Under the pieces are notes generated by a model. The model worked only from the letters and a program-made list of their open reading frames with translations, was not told the origin of the DNA and ran no database searches. A stretch of DNA of 15,846 nucleotides from Pseudidiomarina aestuarii (GTDB lineage: Bacteria; Pseudomonadota; Gammaproteobacteria; Enterobacterales; Alteromonadaceae), in assembly GCA_003030745.1 (NCBI GenBank), contig PYVG01000027.1, positions 1 to 15,846 on the forward strand. Reading direction: 5' to 3'. Shown here in pieces: positions 6,405 through 15,356 of the stretch (positions are counted from its first letter, which is position 1; each line of letters opens with the position of its first letter). A program made the position numbers and the translations under genes.

Positions 6405-9400
6405 GCTGATGCAACCCTTTTATGCAAATCTTGTAGTGAGTTCACTCGCGCACGGTCGTCAGCAGTATTCGCCTTCACCGTCGCAAATGCTGCATTTAAC
6501 GTGGTGGTGTAAATCACTTTATTCAAGAGTGCTTCACGACGAATATAGACGGAGTCTTCGATGGCTTGACGACCTTCGACAGTATTAATGATGTAACTGT
6601 ACTCACCATTTTTAATGGCATCAACAATATTCGGTCGGCCTTCTTGTAACTTGTTCACAACTGAACACTCAAATCCGGCTTCGCCGAGCAGTTTCGCAGT
6701 ACCGCGAGTCGCTTCTAAGGTAAAGCCTAAGCCAATCAATCCACGCGCTAAATCAAACAATCGAGCTTTGTCACCGTCGCGTACCGACAGGAGTGCTTTA
6801 CCGGCTTTGGCTAAGGCTTCGCCTGCACCTAAGTTAGCTTTGGCATAAGCTTCTTCGAAACTTTCACCAACACCCATCACTTCGCCCGTGGAGCGCATTT
6901 CCGGACCACGGATTGGATCCACACCTTGGAACTTAGCGAATGGAATAACCACTTCCTTCACCGAGAAGTAAGGTGGAATCACCTCTTTGGTGTAGCCCTG
7001 CTCCGCTAATGATTGACCAACCATGACACGCGCTGCAATCTTTGCCAATGGCACGCCGGTTGCCTTAGATACGAAAGGTACCGTCCGCGCTGCGCGTGGG
7101 TTCACTTCAATCAGATAGATATCATCTTCTTTGATCGCGAACTGCGCATTCATCAAACCGTTCACGTTAAGCTCAAACGCGAGCTTGCGCATTTGGTCGC
7201 GTAACTCGTCTTGAATTTTCTCACCCAGTGAATACGGCGGTAACGAACAAGCGGAGTCACCGGAGTGCACGCCTGCTTGCTCAATGTGTTGCATGATGCC
7301 ACCAATAAGTACATCACGACCGTCGCAAATGGCATCGACATCTACTTCAATAGCGTTGTCGAGGAAGCGATCCAGCAATACTGGTGCAGAGTTCGATACT
7401 TTTACTGCGTCGGTCAAATAGCGCAATAAATCGCTCTCATCGTAGACGATTTCCATTGCCCGCCCACCCAATACATAGGACGGACGAACCACGAGTGGAT
7501 AGCCAATTCGCTCCGCTTCACGCAGTGCATCATCAATTTTCGTGACTGTCGCGTTCTCAGGCTGCTTCAACCCGAGGCGGCGCACCGCGCCTTGGAATCG
7601 CTCACGATCTTCCGCACGGTCAATCGCGTCTGGTGACGTACCAATAATGGGAACACCATTGGCTTCAAGTTCACGTGCCAGTTTCAATGGTGTCTGACCA
7701 CCATACTGCACAATGACGCCCTCTGGTTTTTCAACTCGGACAATCTCGAGCACATCTTCCAAAGTAATAGGTTCGAAATACAGACGGTCTGACGTGTCAT
7801 AATCCGTTGATACAGTTTCTGGATTACAATTCACCATGATGGTTTCGTAACCATCTTCGCGCAACGCCAATGCGGCGTGCACACAACAATAATCGAATTC
7901 GATGCCTTGGCCGATGCGGTTCGGTCCGCCCCCAATGACCATAATCTTCTTACGGTCGGTTGGCGCCGCTTCACACTCTTCATCGTAAGTAGAGTACATA
8001 TATGCGGTATCTGATTTGAACTCAGCAGCACAGGTGTCAACGCGTTTGTAGACCGGTACCACATTGAGATCATGACGACGACGGCGCACTTCGCCTTCAG
8101 CCACATCTAACAAATCAGCAATGCGTTTGTCAGCAAACCCTTTACGCTTCAAGATACGCAATACTGGCTCGGTCAAACCGCTCATGCCGAGCTTCTGAAC
8201 TTCAGCTTCCAGCAAGACAATTTCTTCAATTTGTATGAGGTACCACTCGTCGATACGCGTCAGTTCAAAGACTTCGCGCACACTCATTCCGAGACGGAAA
8301 GCGTCAGCAATGTAGAACAGACGCTCAGCACCGGGTTCTTTTAATTCACGAATGACTTTGCCACGCGCACCGCGGTCGTTGATGTCGACAATAGGATCAA
8401 AGCCGCTGACACCAATTTCGAGGCCACGCAATGCTTTTTGCAGTGACTCTTGCTGATTACGGCCAATCGCCATGACCTCACCGACTGACTTCATTTGCGT
8501 CGTGAGGCGGTCATTACAGCCGGCAAACTTCTCAAAGTTAAACCGCGGAATCTTGGTAACCACGTAGTCTAGTGCAGGTTCAAAAGACGCTGGGGTGACA
8601 CCACCGGTGATCTCATTCTCCAGTTCATCCAGTGTGTAGCCGACCGCTAATTTTGCAGCAACTCGCGCAATTGGAAAGCCGGTAGCTTTCGAAGCAAGCG
8701 CAGACGAGCGCGACACGCGCGGATTCATTTCGATAATGACCATGCGTCCAGTATCAGGGTCGATACCGAATTGCACGTTCGAGCCACCCGTTTCAACACC
8801 AATTTCACGCAAGACAGCCATGGCTGCGTCTCGCATCAATTGGTACTCTTTATCGGTCAGTGTTTGCGCAGGCGCTACCGTAATGGAGTCTCCCGTGTGG
8901 ATGCCCATTGGATCTAAGTTTTCAATCGCACAGACAATAATGCAGTTGTCATTTTTGTCACGCACCACTTCCATTTCATACTCTTTCCAACCAATCAATG
9001 ACTCATCGATGAGCAGTTCTTTGGTTGGTGATAGATCTAACCCACGGCGACAAATTTCTTCGAATTCTTCGCGGTTGTAGGCAATACCGCCACCACTTCC
9101 ACCCATCGTAAATGATGGCCGAATAATGCAAGGGAAACCAAGCCGCTCGAGAATCTCAAAGGCTTCGGTGAGGTTGTGGGCCACTTCTGCATTCGGCGTT
9201 TCAAGCCCAATAGCTTTCATGGCTTTGTCAAAACGATCGCGGTCTTCCGCTTTATCAATCGCGTCAGCATCCGCGCCAATCATTTCAACGTTAAATTTGT
9301 CCAAGACACCGTGTTTATCGAGCTCTAACGCGCAGTTCAGTGCAGTTTGCCCACCCATCGTCGGTAATACCGCATCTGGACGTTCAATTTCGATGATCTT

Positions 9401-9625
9401 GGCAACGACTTCCCAATGAATCGGTTCGATGTAGGTCACGTCGGCCATTTCAGGATCCGTCATGATGGTCGCTGGATTCGAGTTGACCAAGATAACGCGA
9501 TACCCTTCTTCACGAAGCGCTTTACACGCCTGCGCACCTGAATAGTCGAATTCACATGCTTGCCCAATCACAATCGGGCCGGCGCCAAGAATCAGAATAC
9601 TTTTTAAGTCGGTACGTTTTGGCAT
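6401..9625 (-). CDS. carB: Carbamoyl-phosphate synthase large subunit
   Basis: CarB makes carbamoyl phosphate from bicarbonate, two ATP and ammonia supplied by CarA, feeding arginine and pyrimidine synthesis. Its 1074 residues (E. coli 1073) show the duplicated ATP-grasp architecture: a carboxyphosphate half (about 1-400, starting [22 protein letters not shown]), an oligomerisation region (about 400-555), a carbamoyl-phosphate half (about 556-935, starting [20 protein letters not shown]), and an MGS-like allosteric domain to the end. The regulatory residues of the E. coli enzyme appear conserved in [16 protein letters not shown] and IINT, so ornithine activation and UMP inhibition are likely. 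The ATG at 9625 lies two bases after the carA stop, and its 3' end overlaps greA. Confidence 0.98.
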   Translation of the reverse strand: MPKRTDLKSILILGAGPIVIGQACEFDYSGAQACKALREEGYRVILVNSNPATIMTDPEMADVTYIEPIHWEVVAKIIEIERPDAVLPTMGGQTALNCALELDKHGVLDKFNVEMIGADADAIDKAEDRDRFDKAMKAIGLETPNAEVAHNLTEAFEILERLGFPCIIRPSFTMGGSGGGIAYNREEFEEICRRGLDLSPTKELLIDESLIGWKEYEMEVVRDKNDNCIIVCAIENLDPMGIHTGDSITVAPAQTLTDKEYQLMRDAAMAVLREIGVETGGSNVQFGIDPDTGRMVIIEMNPRVSRSSALASKATGFPIARVAAKLAVGYTLDELENEITGGVTPASFEPALDYVVTKIPRFNFEKFAGCNDRLTTQMKSVGEVMAIGRNQQESLQKALRGLEIGVSGFDPIVDINDRGARGKVIRELKEPGAERLFYIADAFRLGMSVREVFELTRIDEWYLIQIEEIVLLEAEVQKLGMSGLTEPVLRILKRKGFADKRIADLLDVAEGEVRRRRHDLNVVPVYKRVDTCAAEFKSDTAYMYSTYDEECEAAPTDRKKIMVIGGGPNRIGQGIEFDYCCVHAALALREDGYETIMVNCNPETVSTDYDTSDRLYFEPITLEDVLEIVRVEKPEGVIVQYGGQTPLKLARELEANGVPIIGTSPDAIDRAEDRERFQGAVRRLGLKQPENATVTKIDDALREAERIGYPLVVRPSYVLGGRAMEIVYDESDLLRYLTDAVKVSNSAPVLLDRFLDNAIEVDVDAICDGRDVLIGGIMQHIEQAGVHSGDSACSLPPYSLGEKIQDELRDQMRKLAFELNVNGLMNAQFAIKEDDIYLIEVNPRAARTVPFVSKATGVPLAKIAARVMVGQSLAEQGYTKEVIPPYFSVKEVVIPFAKFQGVDPIRGPEMRSTGEVMGVGESFEEAYAKANLGAGEALAKAGKALLSVRDGDKARLFDLARGLIGLGFTLEATRGTAKLLGEAGFECSVVNKLQEGRPNIVDAIKNGEYSYIINTVEGRQAIEDSVYIRREALLNKVIYTTTLNAAFATVKANTADDRARVNSLQDLHKRVASA

Positions 9626-9627
9626 AA

Positions 9628-10767
9628 TTAGTGGCTCATCAATTCGATAAAGTGGTCAAACAGCGGAGCTGCATCGTTCGGGCCAGGACTCGCTTCAGGG
9701 TGCCCCTGAAAGCTAAATGCTGGAACATCCGTGCGGTGAATACCCTGCAAGGTATTATCGAACAGAGATTTATGGGTCACCTTCAGAGTGTCAGGAAGAT
9801 TCGCTTCATCCACCGCAAAACCATGATTCTGGCTGGTGATCATGACTCGTCCCGTGGCCAAGTCTTGCACCGGGTGGTTGGCGCCGTGATGACCAAATTT
9901 CATCTTCACGGTAGTGGCGCCACTGGCTAACGCCAATAATTGGTGGCCAAGACAAATACCGAACACCGGGATATTGGCAGCGATAATCTCTTTAATTGCG
10001 GTAATCGCGTAGTCACAAGGTTCAGGGTCACCGGGACCATTCGACAAGAACACACCGTCTGGTTCCATCGCTAACACTTCTGCAGCCGGTGTTTGCGCCG
10101 GCACGAGCGTCACTTTGCAACCGCGGTCAGCTAACATCCGTAAAATATTACGTTTGCAGCCATAGTCATAGGCAACGACATGAAACTTGGGCGCTTCGAG
10201 TGTGCTGAAACCATGGCCCAGCCGCCAACTTTGTCCCATCCACTCCACTGGCGTTTTGATAGTGACTTCTTTCGCCAAATCCATTCCCTTCAATCCAGGG
10301 AATGCGCGGGCTTGCTCTAACGCTGCATCGACATCGATGTCACCGGCCATGATGCAACCATTTTGGGCACCTTTTTCGCGCAAGATTCGAGTCAGTTTAC
10401 GGGTATCAATATCAGCGATACCGACCACATTGCGCTGGCGTAAGTAATCACCCAGTGATTGTTCCCGACGGAAGTTACTCGCTTTCAGCGATAAGTCACG
10501 GATGATGAGGCCTTTTGCCCAAACCCGATTGGATTCTTCGTCTTCGTGATTGGTGCCGTAATTGCCAATGTGGGGATAAGTGAGAGTGACGATCTGTTCA
10601 GCATAGGAGGGGTCGGTGAGAATTTCTTGGTAGCCAGTCATTGCGGTGTTAAAAACTACTTCACCAACTGCGCTACCTCCGGCACCAATTGCAGTGCCGT
10701 GGAAAACAGTACCATCGGCAAGGACCAAAATGGCCTTACTTGCTGAATGGCTCGCTAGAATACTCAA
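9628..10767 (-). CDS. carA: Carbamoyl-phosphate synthase small subunit (glutaminase)
   Basis: CarA hydrolyses glutamine and channels ammonia to CarB. The 379-residue protein has the CarA N-terminal domain ([21 protein letters not shown]) and a class I glutamine amidotransferase domain from about 193, with triad Cys272 (GICLGHQ), His357 and Glu359 (FQGHPEAS). The start is TTG at 10767, six bases after a perfect GGAGG (10774-10778). It is first in carA-carB-greA, 186 bases after dapB. The leader holds a terminator hairpin directly before the ribosome site, pointing to control by attenuation. The order dapB-carA-carB is common in gammaproteobacteria. Confidence 0.97.
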   Translation of the reverse strand: MSILASHSASKAILVLADGTVFHGTAIGAGGSAVGEVVFNTAMTGYQEILTDPSYAEQIVTLTYPHIGNYGTNHEDEESNRVWAKGLIIRDLSLKASNFRREQSLGDYLRQRNVVGIADIDTRKLTRILREKGAQNGCIMAGDIDVDAALEQARAFPGLKGMDLAKEVTIKTPVEWMGQSWRLGHGFSTLEAPKFHVVAYDYGCKRNILRMLADRGCKVTLVPAQTPAAEVLAMEPDGVFLSNGPGDPEPCDYAITAIKEIIAANIPVFGICLGHQLLALASGATTVKMKFGHHGANHPVQDLATGRVMITSQNHGFAVDEANLPDTLKVTHKSLFDNTLQGIHRTDVPAFSFQGHPEASPGPNDAAPLFDHFIELMSH

Positions 10768-10784
10768 GGCTAACCTCCGTACAT

Positions 10785-10819
10785 AAAAAAACGGGTGAAT
10801 CAGTACTGACTTCCCCGTT
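10785..10819 (-). terminator. Terminator hairpin in the carA leader (probable attenuator)
   Basis: Leftward, AACGGG (10819-10814) pairs with CCCGTT (10795-10790), with inner pairing GAA/TTC and TCA/TGA around GTAC, and a run of seven T follows (10791-10785). It lies seven bases before the GGAGG of carA, so any carAB promoter must be upstream of it. An alternative pairing of AATCA (about 10819-10823) with TGATT inside the hairpin could compete with it. It could also act as the dapB terminator. Confidence 0.7.
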
Positions 10820-10841
10820 GATTACCTTGCTCCAGCTTGAA

Positions 10842-10871
10842 CTTATAACCTGCCGGAGTGCGCGTTTTCAG
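10842..10871 (-). promoter_or_regulatory. carA: Tentative carA promoter
   Basis: Leftward, CTGAAA (10871-10866) and TATAAG (10847-10842) are separated by 18 bases, giving matches of four of six and five of six to the consensus. Transcripts would start near 10835, about 16 bases before the leader hairpin. I find no convincing arginine-repressor box nearby. Confidence 0.3.
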
Positions 10872-10953
10872 CTTACCAGCATGAGCTAGCAAATTGGCGA
10901 TATGTTACAGAAATTCTGCGCTGTCGTCTAGCCGATTTTGCAGGCGTTTTAGC

Positions 10954-11739
10954 TTACTGAGTACCTCGTATATTCACGTCTAAAACGTCACTCATTTGAT
11001 AGAACCCGGCTGGCTGGCCGGCTAACCAACGCGCTGAATGGACAGCTCCGGCAGCAAAAACTTGTCGATTACTGACGCGGTGCGTGAGTTCGATGCGCTC
11101 ACCGGCATGCACCAGATATACCGTATGCTCACCGATGATATCGCCAGCGCGGATGGCTGCATAACCAATAGAACCCTGCTTTCGAATGCCATTTCCACGC
11201 ACTCCAGCGCTCACTACGGCGTGATCTTGCTGACGCCCTTGTGCTGCTGCCTGTCCTAATAATAATGCGGTACCGGACGGCGCATCGCGTTTGGCACTAT
11301 GATGCGCTTCAACAATTTCAATATCAGCATCGGGCAATGCGCGGCTTGCGAGTGTGACTAATTCTTTTAACAAGGTCACACCAAGACTGGTATTCGCTGC
11401 ATACAACACTGGAATTCGCTGCGCAGCTTCATGTAACTGACCCAGGTGATCGTCCTCAAGACCCGTGGTACACACCACCAATGGCACCTGTAAACGCAAC
11501 GCAGTAGCACTATTCTCCGCCAATGCGGACGGTAACGAGAAATCAATCAGGGCATCTACTTGCTCGGCTTCAAGGTCTTGTGCGGTCTGGTACTGCAACT
11601 CGTCGGTTGCGAGTGCACCAAGTCGACTCGACTGTGCATGCACAATCGCAGCGCCAGCACTAACGCCAGCGGTATCGTCTAATTCGCGCAATACGGCCTG
11701 CCCCATCCGCCCCGAGGCGCCAAAGACTCCAATTCTCAC
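10954..11739 (-). CDS. dapB: 4-hydroxy-tetrahydrodipicolinate reductase
   Basis: DapB reduces the DapA product with NAD(P)H in the diaminopimelate/lysine pathway. The start is GTG at 11739, preceded by GGGAG at six bases, and it places the cofactor motif GVFGASGRMG at residues 4-13, as in the family. A longer frame to 11802 would add 21 hydrophobic residues that homologues lack. The catalytic region EAHHSAKRDAPSGTA gives His146, His147 and Lys150. The closing part (RAGDIIGEHTV, GERIELTHRVSNR) is typical. It has 261 residues, against 273 in E. coli. It lies upstream of carA on the same strand. Its own promoter is not clear, and the spacer upstream is filled with degenerate heptamer repeats. 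Confidence 0.96.
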   Translation of the reverse strand: MRIGVFGASGRMGQAVLRELDDTAGVSAGAAIVHAQSSRLGALATDELQYQTAQDLEAEQVDALIDFSLPSALAENSATALRLQVPLVVCTTGLEDDHLGQLHEAAQRIPVLYAANTSLGVTLLKELVTLASRALPDADIEIVEAHHSAKRDAPSGTALLLGQAAAQGRQQDHAVVSAGVRGNGIRKQGSIGYAAIRAGDIIGEHTVYLVHAGERIELTHRVSNRQVFAAGAVHSARWLAGQPAGFYQMSDVLDVNIRGTQ

Positions 11740-11751
11740 GTATCTCTCCCT

Positions 11752-11793
11752 AACTGATAGTAAACAGTGAAAAGTGTACAGGAAATAGAAAAG
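11752..11793. repeat. Degenerate 7-base repeat array upstream of dapB
   Basis: Six units in exact 7-base register read AACTGAT, AGTAAAC, AGTGAAA, AGTGTAC, AGGAAAT and AGAAAAG, roughly AGTGAAA. The array starts just beyond the dapB ribosome site. A matching array in the opposite orientation lies at 11836-11877, with a palindrome between the two. Confidence 0.5.
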
Positions 11794-11807
11794 GCCAAGC
11801 AAAAGAC

Positions 11808-11840
11808 AAAACCCAAAAAGAGCGCTCTTTTTTAGGGTTT
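11808..11840 (-). terminator. Palindromic hairpin ending the transporter gene
   Basis: AAAAAGAGC and GCTCTTTTT (11815-11832) form an 18-base perfect palindrome, extended by AAACCC (11809-11814) against GGGTTT (11835-11840) with a small bulge. The transporter stop codon (11832-11834) lies inside it. It probably ends leftward transcription, although the T tract is mostly within the stem. Confidence 0.55.
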
Positions 11841-13067
11841 AGGTTTGCTGTTCCCTATTCCCGATTCACTTTTTACTAATTCTCCGCGTCCTAGGAGTGT
11901 CGCTATTGCCATATCTCCTGACACGTTCGTTGCCGTCCGAATCATATCAATCACCCGATCAATCGCTGCAATGAACGCAATACCTTCCAGTGGTAAGCCA
12001 ATGGTATTTAGGGTCACCGTCAACATGACCATAGCGGTTCCAGGTACCCCGGCGGTCCCCACGGATGCTAGTGTCGCTGTCAGCGTAATTAACACATAAT
12101 CCATCCACTCTAGCGGTATTCCATAGAGTTGTGCAATAAAGATTGATGCAATGGCCGGATAGATGCCACCGCAGCCATCCATGTTGATGGTCGCACCCAA
12201 CGGCAATACAAAGCCAGCATAGCTCTTGCTGACGCCCAACCGTTCGGTAATAGCAGTATGCGCAGCCGGAATGGTGCCAAAACTGCTACACGTGGTGAAC
12301 GCAACCACTTGCGCCGAGAACACCGCTTTAAAGAAATACCACGGTGACAATCCAGCTAGTTTTACGATGGTGCCATATACCAGAACGATGTGGAGCAAAC
12401 ACGCAAGATAGATGGCTCCAATAAAGGCTGCTAGTGGCCATAAGCTGCTCAAACCATAACTGCTGACCGTCCAAGCCATTAAACCTAGCACACCAATTGG
12501 CGTTAATTCGAGTACCCATTTGGTGATCTTGAACATCACCTGAGCGCCACCTTGAAAAACAGCGCCAAGCGGTGCAGCAACCTCACCAACTGCATTGATA
12601 GCCATACCGACGAGTGCCGCGAACACAACAATTTGCAGGATATTCCCATCAGCGAGTGAGGCAAATGGATTGACTGGAATGAAGTTCAGGAACACGGCCG
12701 CAGGACCTGGCACGTCTTTCGGCACGTAGTCAGGTTGTGCGACTAACTCACCTTGCGGCGCAATATCGAGCAGGCTGCCAACGGACAAACCAATGAGACT
12801 CGCAATCACCGCAGTGAGGAGAAACATACCAATAGTCTTGGCACCGAGTTTCCCTAACCCTTCGCCACCTTGTAATTGGAGTATGGCACTAACAATCGCG
12901 GTTAAGATCAGCGGCGCCACAACCATCTTGATGGCATTGATGAACAGCGTACCCAGTGGTTGCAAGAGTATCGCTACATCTGGCTGGATCACGCCAATGC
13001 CGACACCCAATACAAAAGCACCCAGCACTCGTTGCCAGAATGGAATTGCGAACCAAGCTTTGATCAT
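11832..13067 (-). CDS. Dicarboxylate/amino acid:cation symporter (DAACS, SLC1-like)
   Basis: This predicted inner-membrane secondary transporter has the SDF/GltP fold. Hairpin 1 is CSSFGTIPA, the TM7 motif is GATINMDG, hairpin 2 is GTAGVPGTA, and TM8 is DMIRTATNVSGD. The Asp, Arg, Thr and Asn that bind substrate in GltPh TM8 are present, favouring an acidic amino acid or dicarboxylate. Unusual points are Cys in place of Thr in NMDGT, and Cys in place of Arg276 (GltPh) before SS. I chose ATG at 13067 (411 residues, Met-Ile-Lys-Ala-Trp) over the GTG at 13109, because the GTG sits inside a terminator hairpin and has no ribosome site. The C-terminal tail is encoded by degenerate heptamer repeats. 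The exact substrate is unknown. Confidence 0.9.
   Translation of the reverse strand: MIKAWFAIPFWQRVLGAFVLGVGIGVIQPDVAILLQPLGTLFINAIKMVVAPLILTAIVSAILQLQGGEGLGKLGAKTIGMFLLTAVIASLIGLSVGSLLDIAPQGELVAQPDYVPKDVPGPAAVFLNFIPVNPFASLADGNILQIVVFAALVGMAINAVGEVAAPLGAVFQGGAQVMFKITKWVLELTPIGVLGLMAWTVSSYGLSSLWPLAAFIGAIYLACLLHIVLVYGTIVKLAGLSPWYFFKAVFSAQVVAFTTCSSFGTIPAAHTAITERLGVSKSYAGFVLPLGATINMDGCGGIYPAIASIFIAQLYGIPLEWMDYVLITLTATLASVGTAGVPGTAMVMLTVTLNTIGLPLEGIAFIAAIDRVIDMIRTATNVSGDMAIATLLGRGELVKSESGIGNSKPKP
11836..11877. repeat. Degenerate 7-base repeat array in the transporter 3' end
   Basis: In 7-base register the plus strand reads GGTTTAG, GTTTGCT, GTTCCCT, ATTCCCG, ATTCACT and TTTTACT. The complementary strand consensus, about AGTGAAT/AGGGAAC, matches the array at 11752-11793 in inverted orientation. 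The array encodes the last 13 or so residues of the transporter (SESGIGNSKPKP), so this tail is repeat-derived. Confidence 0.5.
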
Positions 13068-13092
13068 AAATAAGAGTCCAACTGCTGCAGTG

Positions 13093-13126
13093 AAAAGCAA
13101 AACGCCCACTCTAACAATCGTGGGCG
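13093..13126 (-). terminator. Intrinsic terminator after the M48 protease gene
   Basis: CGCCCAC and GTGGGCG (13103-13109 and 13120-13126) pair around a ten-base loop, and the leftward transcript continues TTTTGCTTTT (13102-13093). It lies 37 bases after the protease stop and separates that gene from the symporter. Confidence 0.7.
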
Positions 13127-13162
13127 CCGCAGAAAAAGATCAGTTTGCTCTTAGATATTCCG

Positions 13163-13972
13163 TTATGTTGGCTTCACACAGTTGGGGCGACCGCGCTCTG
13201 AAATCGCTCTTTGGTAGGTCGCTTGTACTTCTGAACGATAAGCTTCGAGGGCATCAATGCGCGTTTGCGGTGACGGATGCGTCGATAAGAACTCTGGAGG
13301 GTTGGCACCCGCATTTGCCGCCATATTGCGCCACAATTGCGCCGCACCTGCTGGGTCATAGCCAGCGGCAGCCATATAATCCATTCCCAATTGGTCAGAT
13401 TCGGATTCATGAGTTCTGGAGTAAGGCAAAATATAAAGCAGTTGAGTACCGACACCTAAACTCGCCATCACAATAGCTGCAGTATCACCCTCGAGCTCTT
13501 TGCCCACCCAAGCGGCACCGAGACTCAAACCTAATCCAGCAGCAACTTCTGATGTCATCCGCTCATTCCCATGCTCGGCAATCACATGGCCAATTTCATG
13601 CCCTATGACTGCGGCGAGTTGGGCCGATGTCTCGGCAACGTCAATCAGTCCTGTGTAAACACCGATATTTTCTCCCGGCAGCGCAAATGCATTCACTGCT
13701 TCATTATCAAAAACAGTTACTTCCCAGTTTAAATCACGCCAGGGTTGCGGTAACACCGCGACTAAGTCATCGGTGATACATTGCACATACCCAATCAGGG
13801 CTTGGTCGGTACTGACTTTCTCTTTATCTTTGATTTGCGCGTAGCTTTGGTTGCCTAACGTAGCCATTTCATCAGAAGAGAACAGCTTAAACTGGCTGCG
13901 ACCAGTTGGTGATTGGGTACAACCAAACACTAACAACGCTGACGCTGCTGCAAGTCCAATCGATTTCCACAT
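13163..13972 (-). CDS. M48-family zinc metalloprotease lipoprotein
   Basis: A 17-residue signal peptide ends in the lipobox LVFGC (Cys18), predicting a lipid-anchored envelope protein; the residue after Cys is Thr, not Asp, consistent with outer-membrane sorting. The M48 domain carries HEIGH at 125-129, with the third ligand expected at Glu189 in SRTHESESD (186-193), and the conserved THPSPQTRID near the end. The 269 residues fit the LoiP/YcaL class of E. coli rather than the larger BepA, which has TPR repeats. Its role is likely proteolysis of misassembled envelope proteins. The ATG at 13972 follows GAGGAG by five bases. That ribosome site directly touches a heptamer repeat array, so array length would set the distance to any upstream promoter. 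It lies downstream of dnaJ and may share its transcript. Confidence 0.93.
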   Translation of the reverse strand: MWKSIGLAAASALLVFGCTQSPTGRSQFKLFSSDEMATLGNQSYAQIKDKEKVSTDQALIGYVQCITDDLVAVLPQPWRDLNWEVTVFDNEAVNAFALPGENIGVYTGLIDVAETSAQLAAVIGHEIGHVIAEHGNERMTSEVAAGLGLSLGAAWVGKELEGDTAAIVMASLGVGTQLLYILPYSRTHESESDQLGMDYMAAAGYDPAGAAQLWRNMAANAGANPPEFLSTHPSPQTRIDALEAYRSEVQATYQRAISERGRPNCVKPT

Positions 13973-13983
13973 ACTGTCTCCTC

Positions 13984-14039
13984 GCTACTGGCTACTAGCT
14001 ACTGGCTACTGGCTACTGGCTACTGGCTACTGGCTATTA
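13984..14039. repeat. Tandem heptamer array, eight GCTACTG-type units
   Basis: Eight contiguous 7-base units are seen: GCTACTG, GCTACTA, five GCTACTG, and GCTATTA. The array adjoins the ribosome site of the M48 gene. Homogeneous middle units flanked by variant ends suggest recent copy-number change by slippage. Confidence 0.92.
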
Positions 14040-14062
14040 GCAAACACAGATCTGCGCTCGTC

Positions 14063-14090
14063 TAGTAGCTAATAGCTAGTAACTATAAGC
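14063..14090. repeat. Inverted partner array of the GCTACTG heptamers
   Basis: Four 7-base units TAGTAGC, TAATAGC, TAGTAAC and TATAAGC are reverse-complement versions of GCTACTA, GCTATTA and relatives. GCTAATAGCTAG (14068-14079) pairs with CTGGCTATTAGC (14030-14041) at 11 of 12 positions. The two arrays could fold into a hairpin around a centre containing AGATCT. No other terminator is visible after dnaJ, so this structure may serve that purpose. Confidence 0.75.
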
Positions 14091-14102
14091 GCTCTCTTGC
14101 AT

Positions 14103-15245
14103 TTAGTTCGTTAAATCATCGAAAAACTTACGCACCCCGTCGAAAAAGCCCTGCTCTTTCGGGCGATACTTCGCCGCTTCTGCGCCAGTACCCATCGAGT
14201 CGTTGAGTTGCTGGAGCAAATCTTTTTGCTTATCCGACAGATTCACGGGTGTCTCGATAACCACCTTACACATTAAGTCGCCGACCGCACCAGTGCGAAC
14301 GGAGCGTACGCCTTTGCCACGCAGACGGAACAACTTGCCTGTTTGCGTTTCTGCGGGAATCTTCAATTTGAGCTTCCCATCTAATGTGGGAACTTCAATC
14401 TCGCCACCGAGCGCCGCCGTGGTAAAACTCAACGGTACTTCACAGTATAGGTTGTTGCCATCGCGCTGGAAGATTTTGTGCTCGCGTACATGCACTTGTA
14501 CATAGAGATCGCCGGCTGGTGCTCCCATTTCCCCTGCTTCGCCTTCGCCGTTTAAACGAATGCGATCACCAGTGTCGACACCCGCTGGGATTTTCACACT
14601 GAGAGTCTTGGTTTTCTCGACGCGTCCATCGCCATGACAAGTACGGCATGGATCTTTGATGATTTTGCCGCGACCACGACAATGCGGACAGGTTTGCTGC
14701 ACCGCAAAGAAACCCTGGCGCATTTGAATTTGCCCAGCACCATGACAGTGGCCGCAGGTCTCTGCTGACGAGCCTTTGCGTGCGCCAGAGCCATCACAGT
14801 CGTCACATGACGTGAGTTTGGGAATCTTTAATTCAACTTCTTTACCGCGTACGGCTTCTTCAAGCGACAGCTCTAGGTTATAGCGTAAATCGGAACCACG
14901 CTGCGCCTGCGCGCGGCCGCGACGACCGCCACCACCGCCGAAAATATCGCCGAAGACATCGCCAAAGATGTCAGAGAAGTCAGCGCCGCCGCCACCGCCG
15001 CCAAAGCCACCTTGGCCTTGCTCGAACGCAGCATGACCGTACTGGTCGTAAGCAGCACGCTTCTGCGGATCCATCAGTACTTCGTAGGCTTGCTTTACTT
15101 CTTTAAACTTGAGTTCGAGATCTTTGTCGCCTTTGGTGCGGTCAGGATGGTATTTCATCGCCATCCGCTTGTAGGCTTTCTTTATCTCGCGCTCATCAGC
15201 ACTTTTGCTGACTCCGAGTACTTCGTAGAAATCTGGTTTCGCCAT
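14103..15245 (-). CDS. dnaJ: Hsp40 co-chaperone DnaJ
   Basis: DnaJ delivers unfolded proteins to DnaK and stimulates its ATPase. The J domain (1-70) holds HPD at 33-35, followed by a Gly/Phe-rich linker (about 76-110). Four CxxCxGxG zinc motifs begin at Cys147, Cys164, Cys186 and Cys200, and the C-terminal substrate and dimerisation domains complete a class I (type A) DnaJ. Length is 380, against 376 in E. coli. The ATG at 15245 has only a weak upstream purine stretch (CAAGA), suggesting modest translation relative to dnaK. It follows dnaK by 111 bases on the same strand, the standard dnaKJ operon. Confidence 0.98.
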   Translation of the reverse strand: MAKPDFYEVLGVSKSADEREIKKAYKRMAMKYHPDRTKGDKDLELKFKEVKQAYEVLMDPQKRAAYDQYGHAAFEQGQGGFGGGGGGADFSDIFGDVFGDIFGGGGGRRGRAQAQRGSDLRYNLELSLEEAVRGKEVELKIPKLTSCDDCDGSGARKGSSAETCGHCHGAGQIQMRQGFFAVQQTCPHCRGRGKIIKDPCRTCHGDGRVEKTKTLSVKIPAGVDTGDRIRLNGEGEAGEMGAPAGDLYVQVHVREHKIFQRDGNNLYCEVPLSFTTAALGGEIEVPTLDGKLKLKIPAETQTGKLFRLRGKGVRSVRTGAVGDLMCKVVIETPVNLSDKQKDLLQQLNDSMGTGAEAAKYRPKEQGFFDGVRKFFDDLTN

Positions 15246-15293
15246 AATCTTGCGTCATCCACTCAATTACTTTGTGTTCATCGCATACAAACA

Positions 15294-15352
15294 CACGGAG
15301 GCCACCTGTGCGGCAACCCCCGTGCGCTTTAGACCCAACTCCGCGCGGGAGT
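15294..15352 (-). other. Hairpins in the dnaK-dnaJ spacer
   Basis: CACGG (15294-15298) pairs with CCGTG (15320-15324), enclosing GCC/GGC, and ACTCC (15338-15342) pairs with GGAGT (15348-15352) around GCGCG. Neither is followed by a T run, so they are not plain terminators. They could act as RNA processing or stability elements that set the dnaK to dnaJ ratio. Confidence 0.4.
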
Positions 15353-15356
15353 AGGA

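Noticed and set aside
10768..10953. Arginine repressor boxes or a leader peptide in the carA leader
   Set aside because: No TGAAT-ATTCA type palindrome is convincing, and the only ATG frame (Met-Leu-Val-Ser-stop) lacks a ribosome site and lies upstream of the likely promoter.
11740..11802. N-terminal extension of dapB by 21 residues
   Set aside because: The GTG at 11739 has a good ribosome site and matches the family start; the extension covers the heptamer array and the ribosome site itself.
13068..13109. GTG start of the symporter at 13109
   Set aside because: It lies within the stem of a terminator hairpin, lacks a ribosome site, and adds residues before the usual N-terminus.
12793..13476. 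A 227-codon open frame on the plus strand
   Set aside because: It lies antisense to the symporter and M48 genes, spans their terminator, and its translation shows no recognisable domain; it is a shadow of codon bias.
13984..14090. CRISPR array
   Set aside because: The units are 7-base contiguous repeats without spacers, and no cas genes are present.
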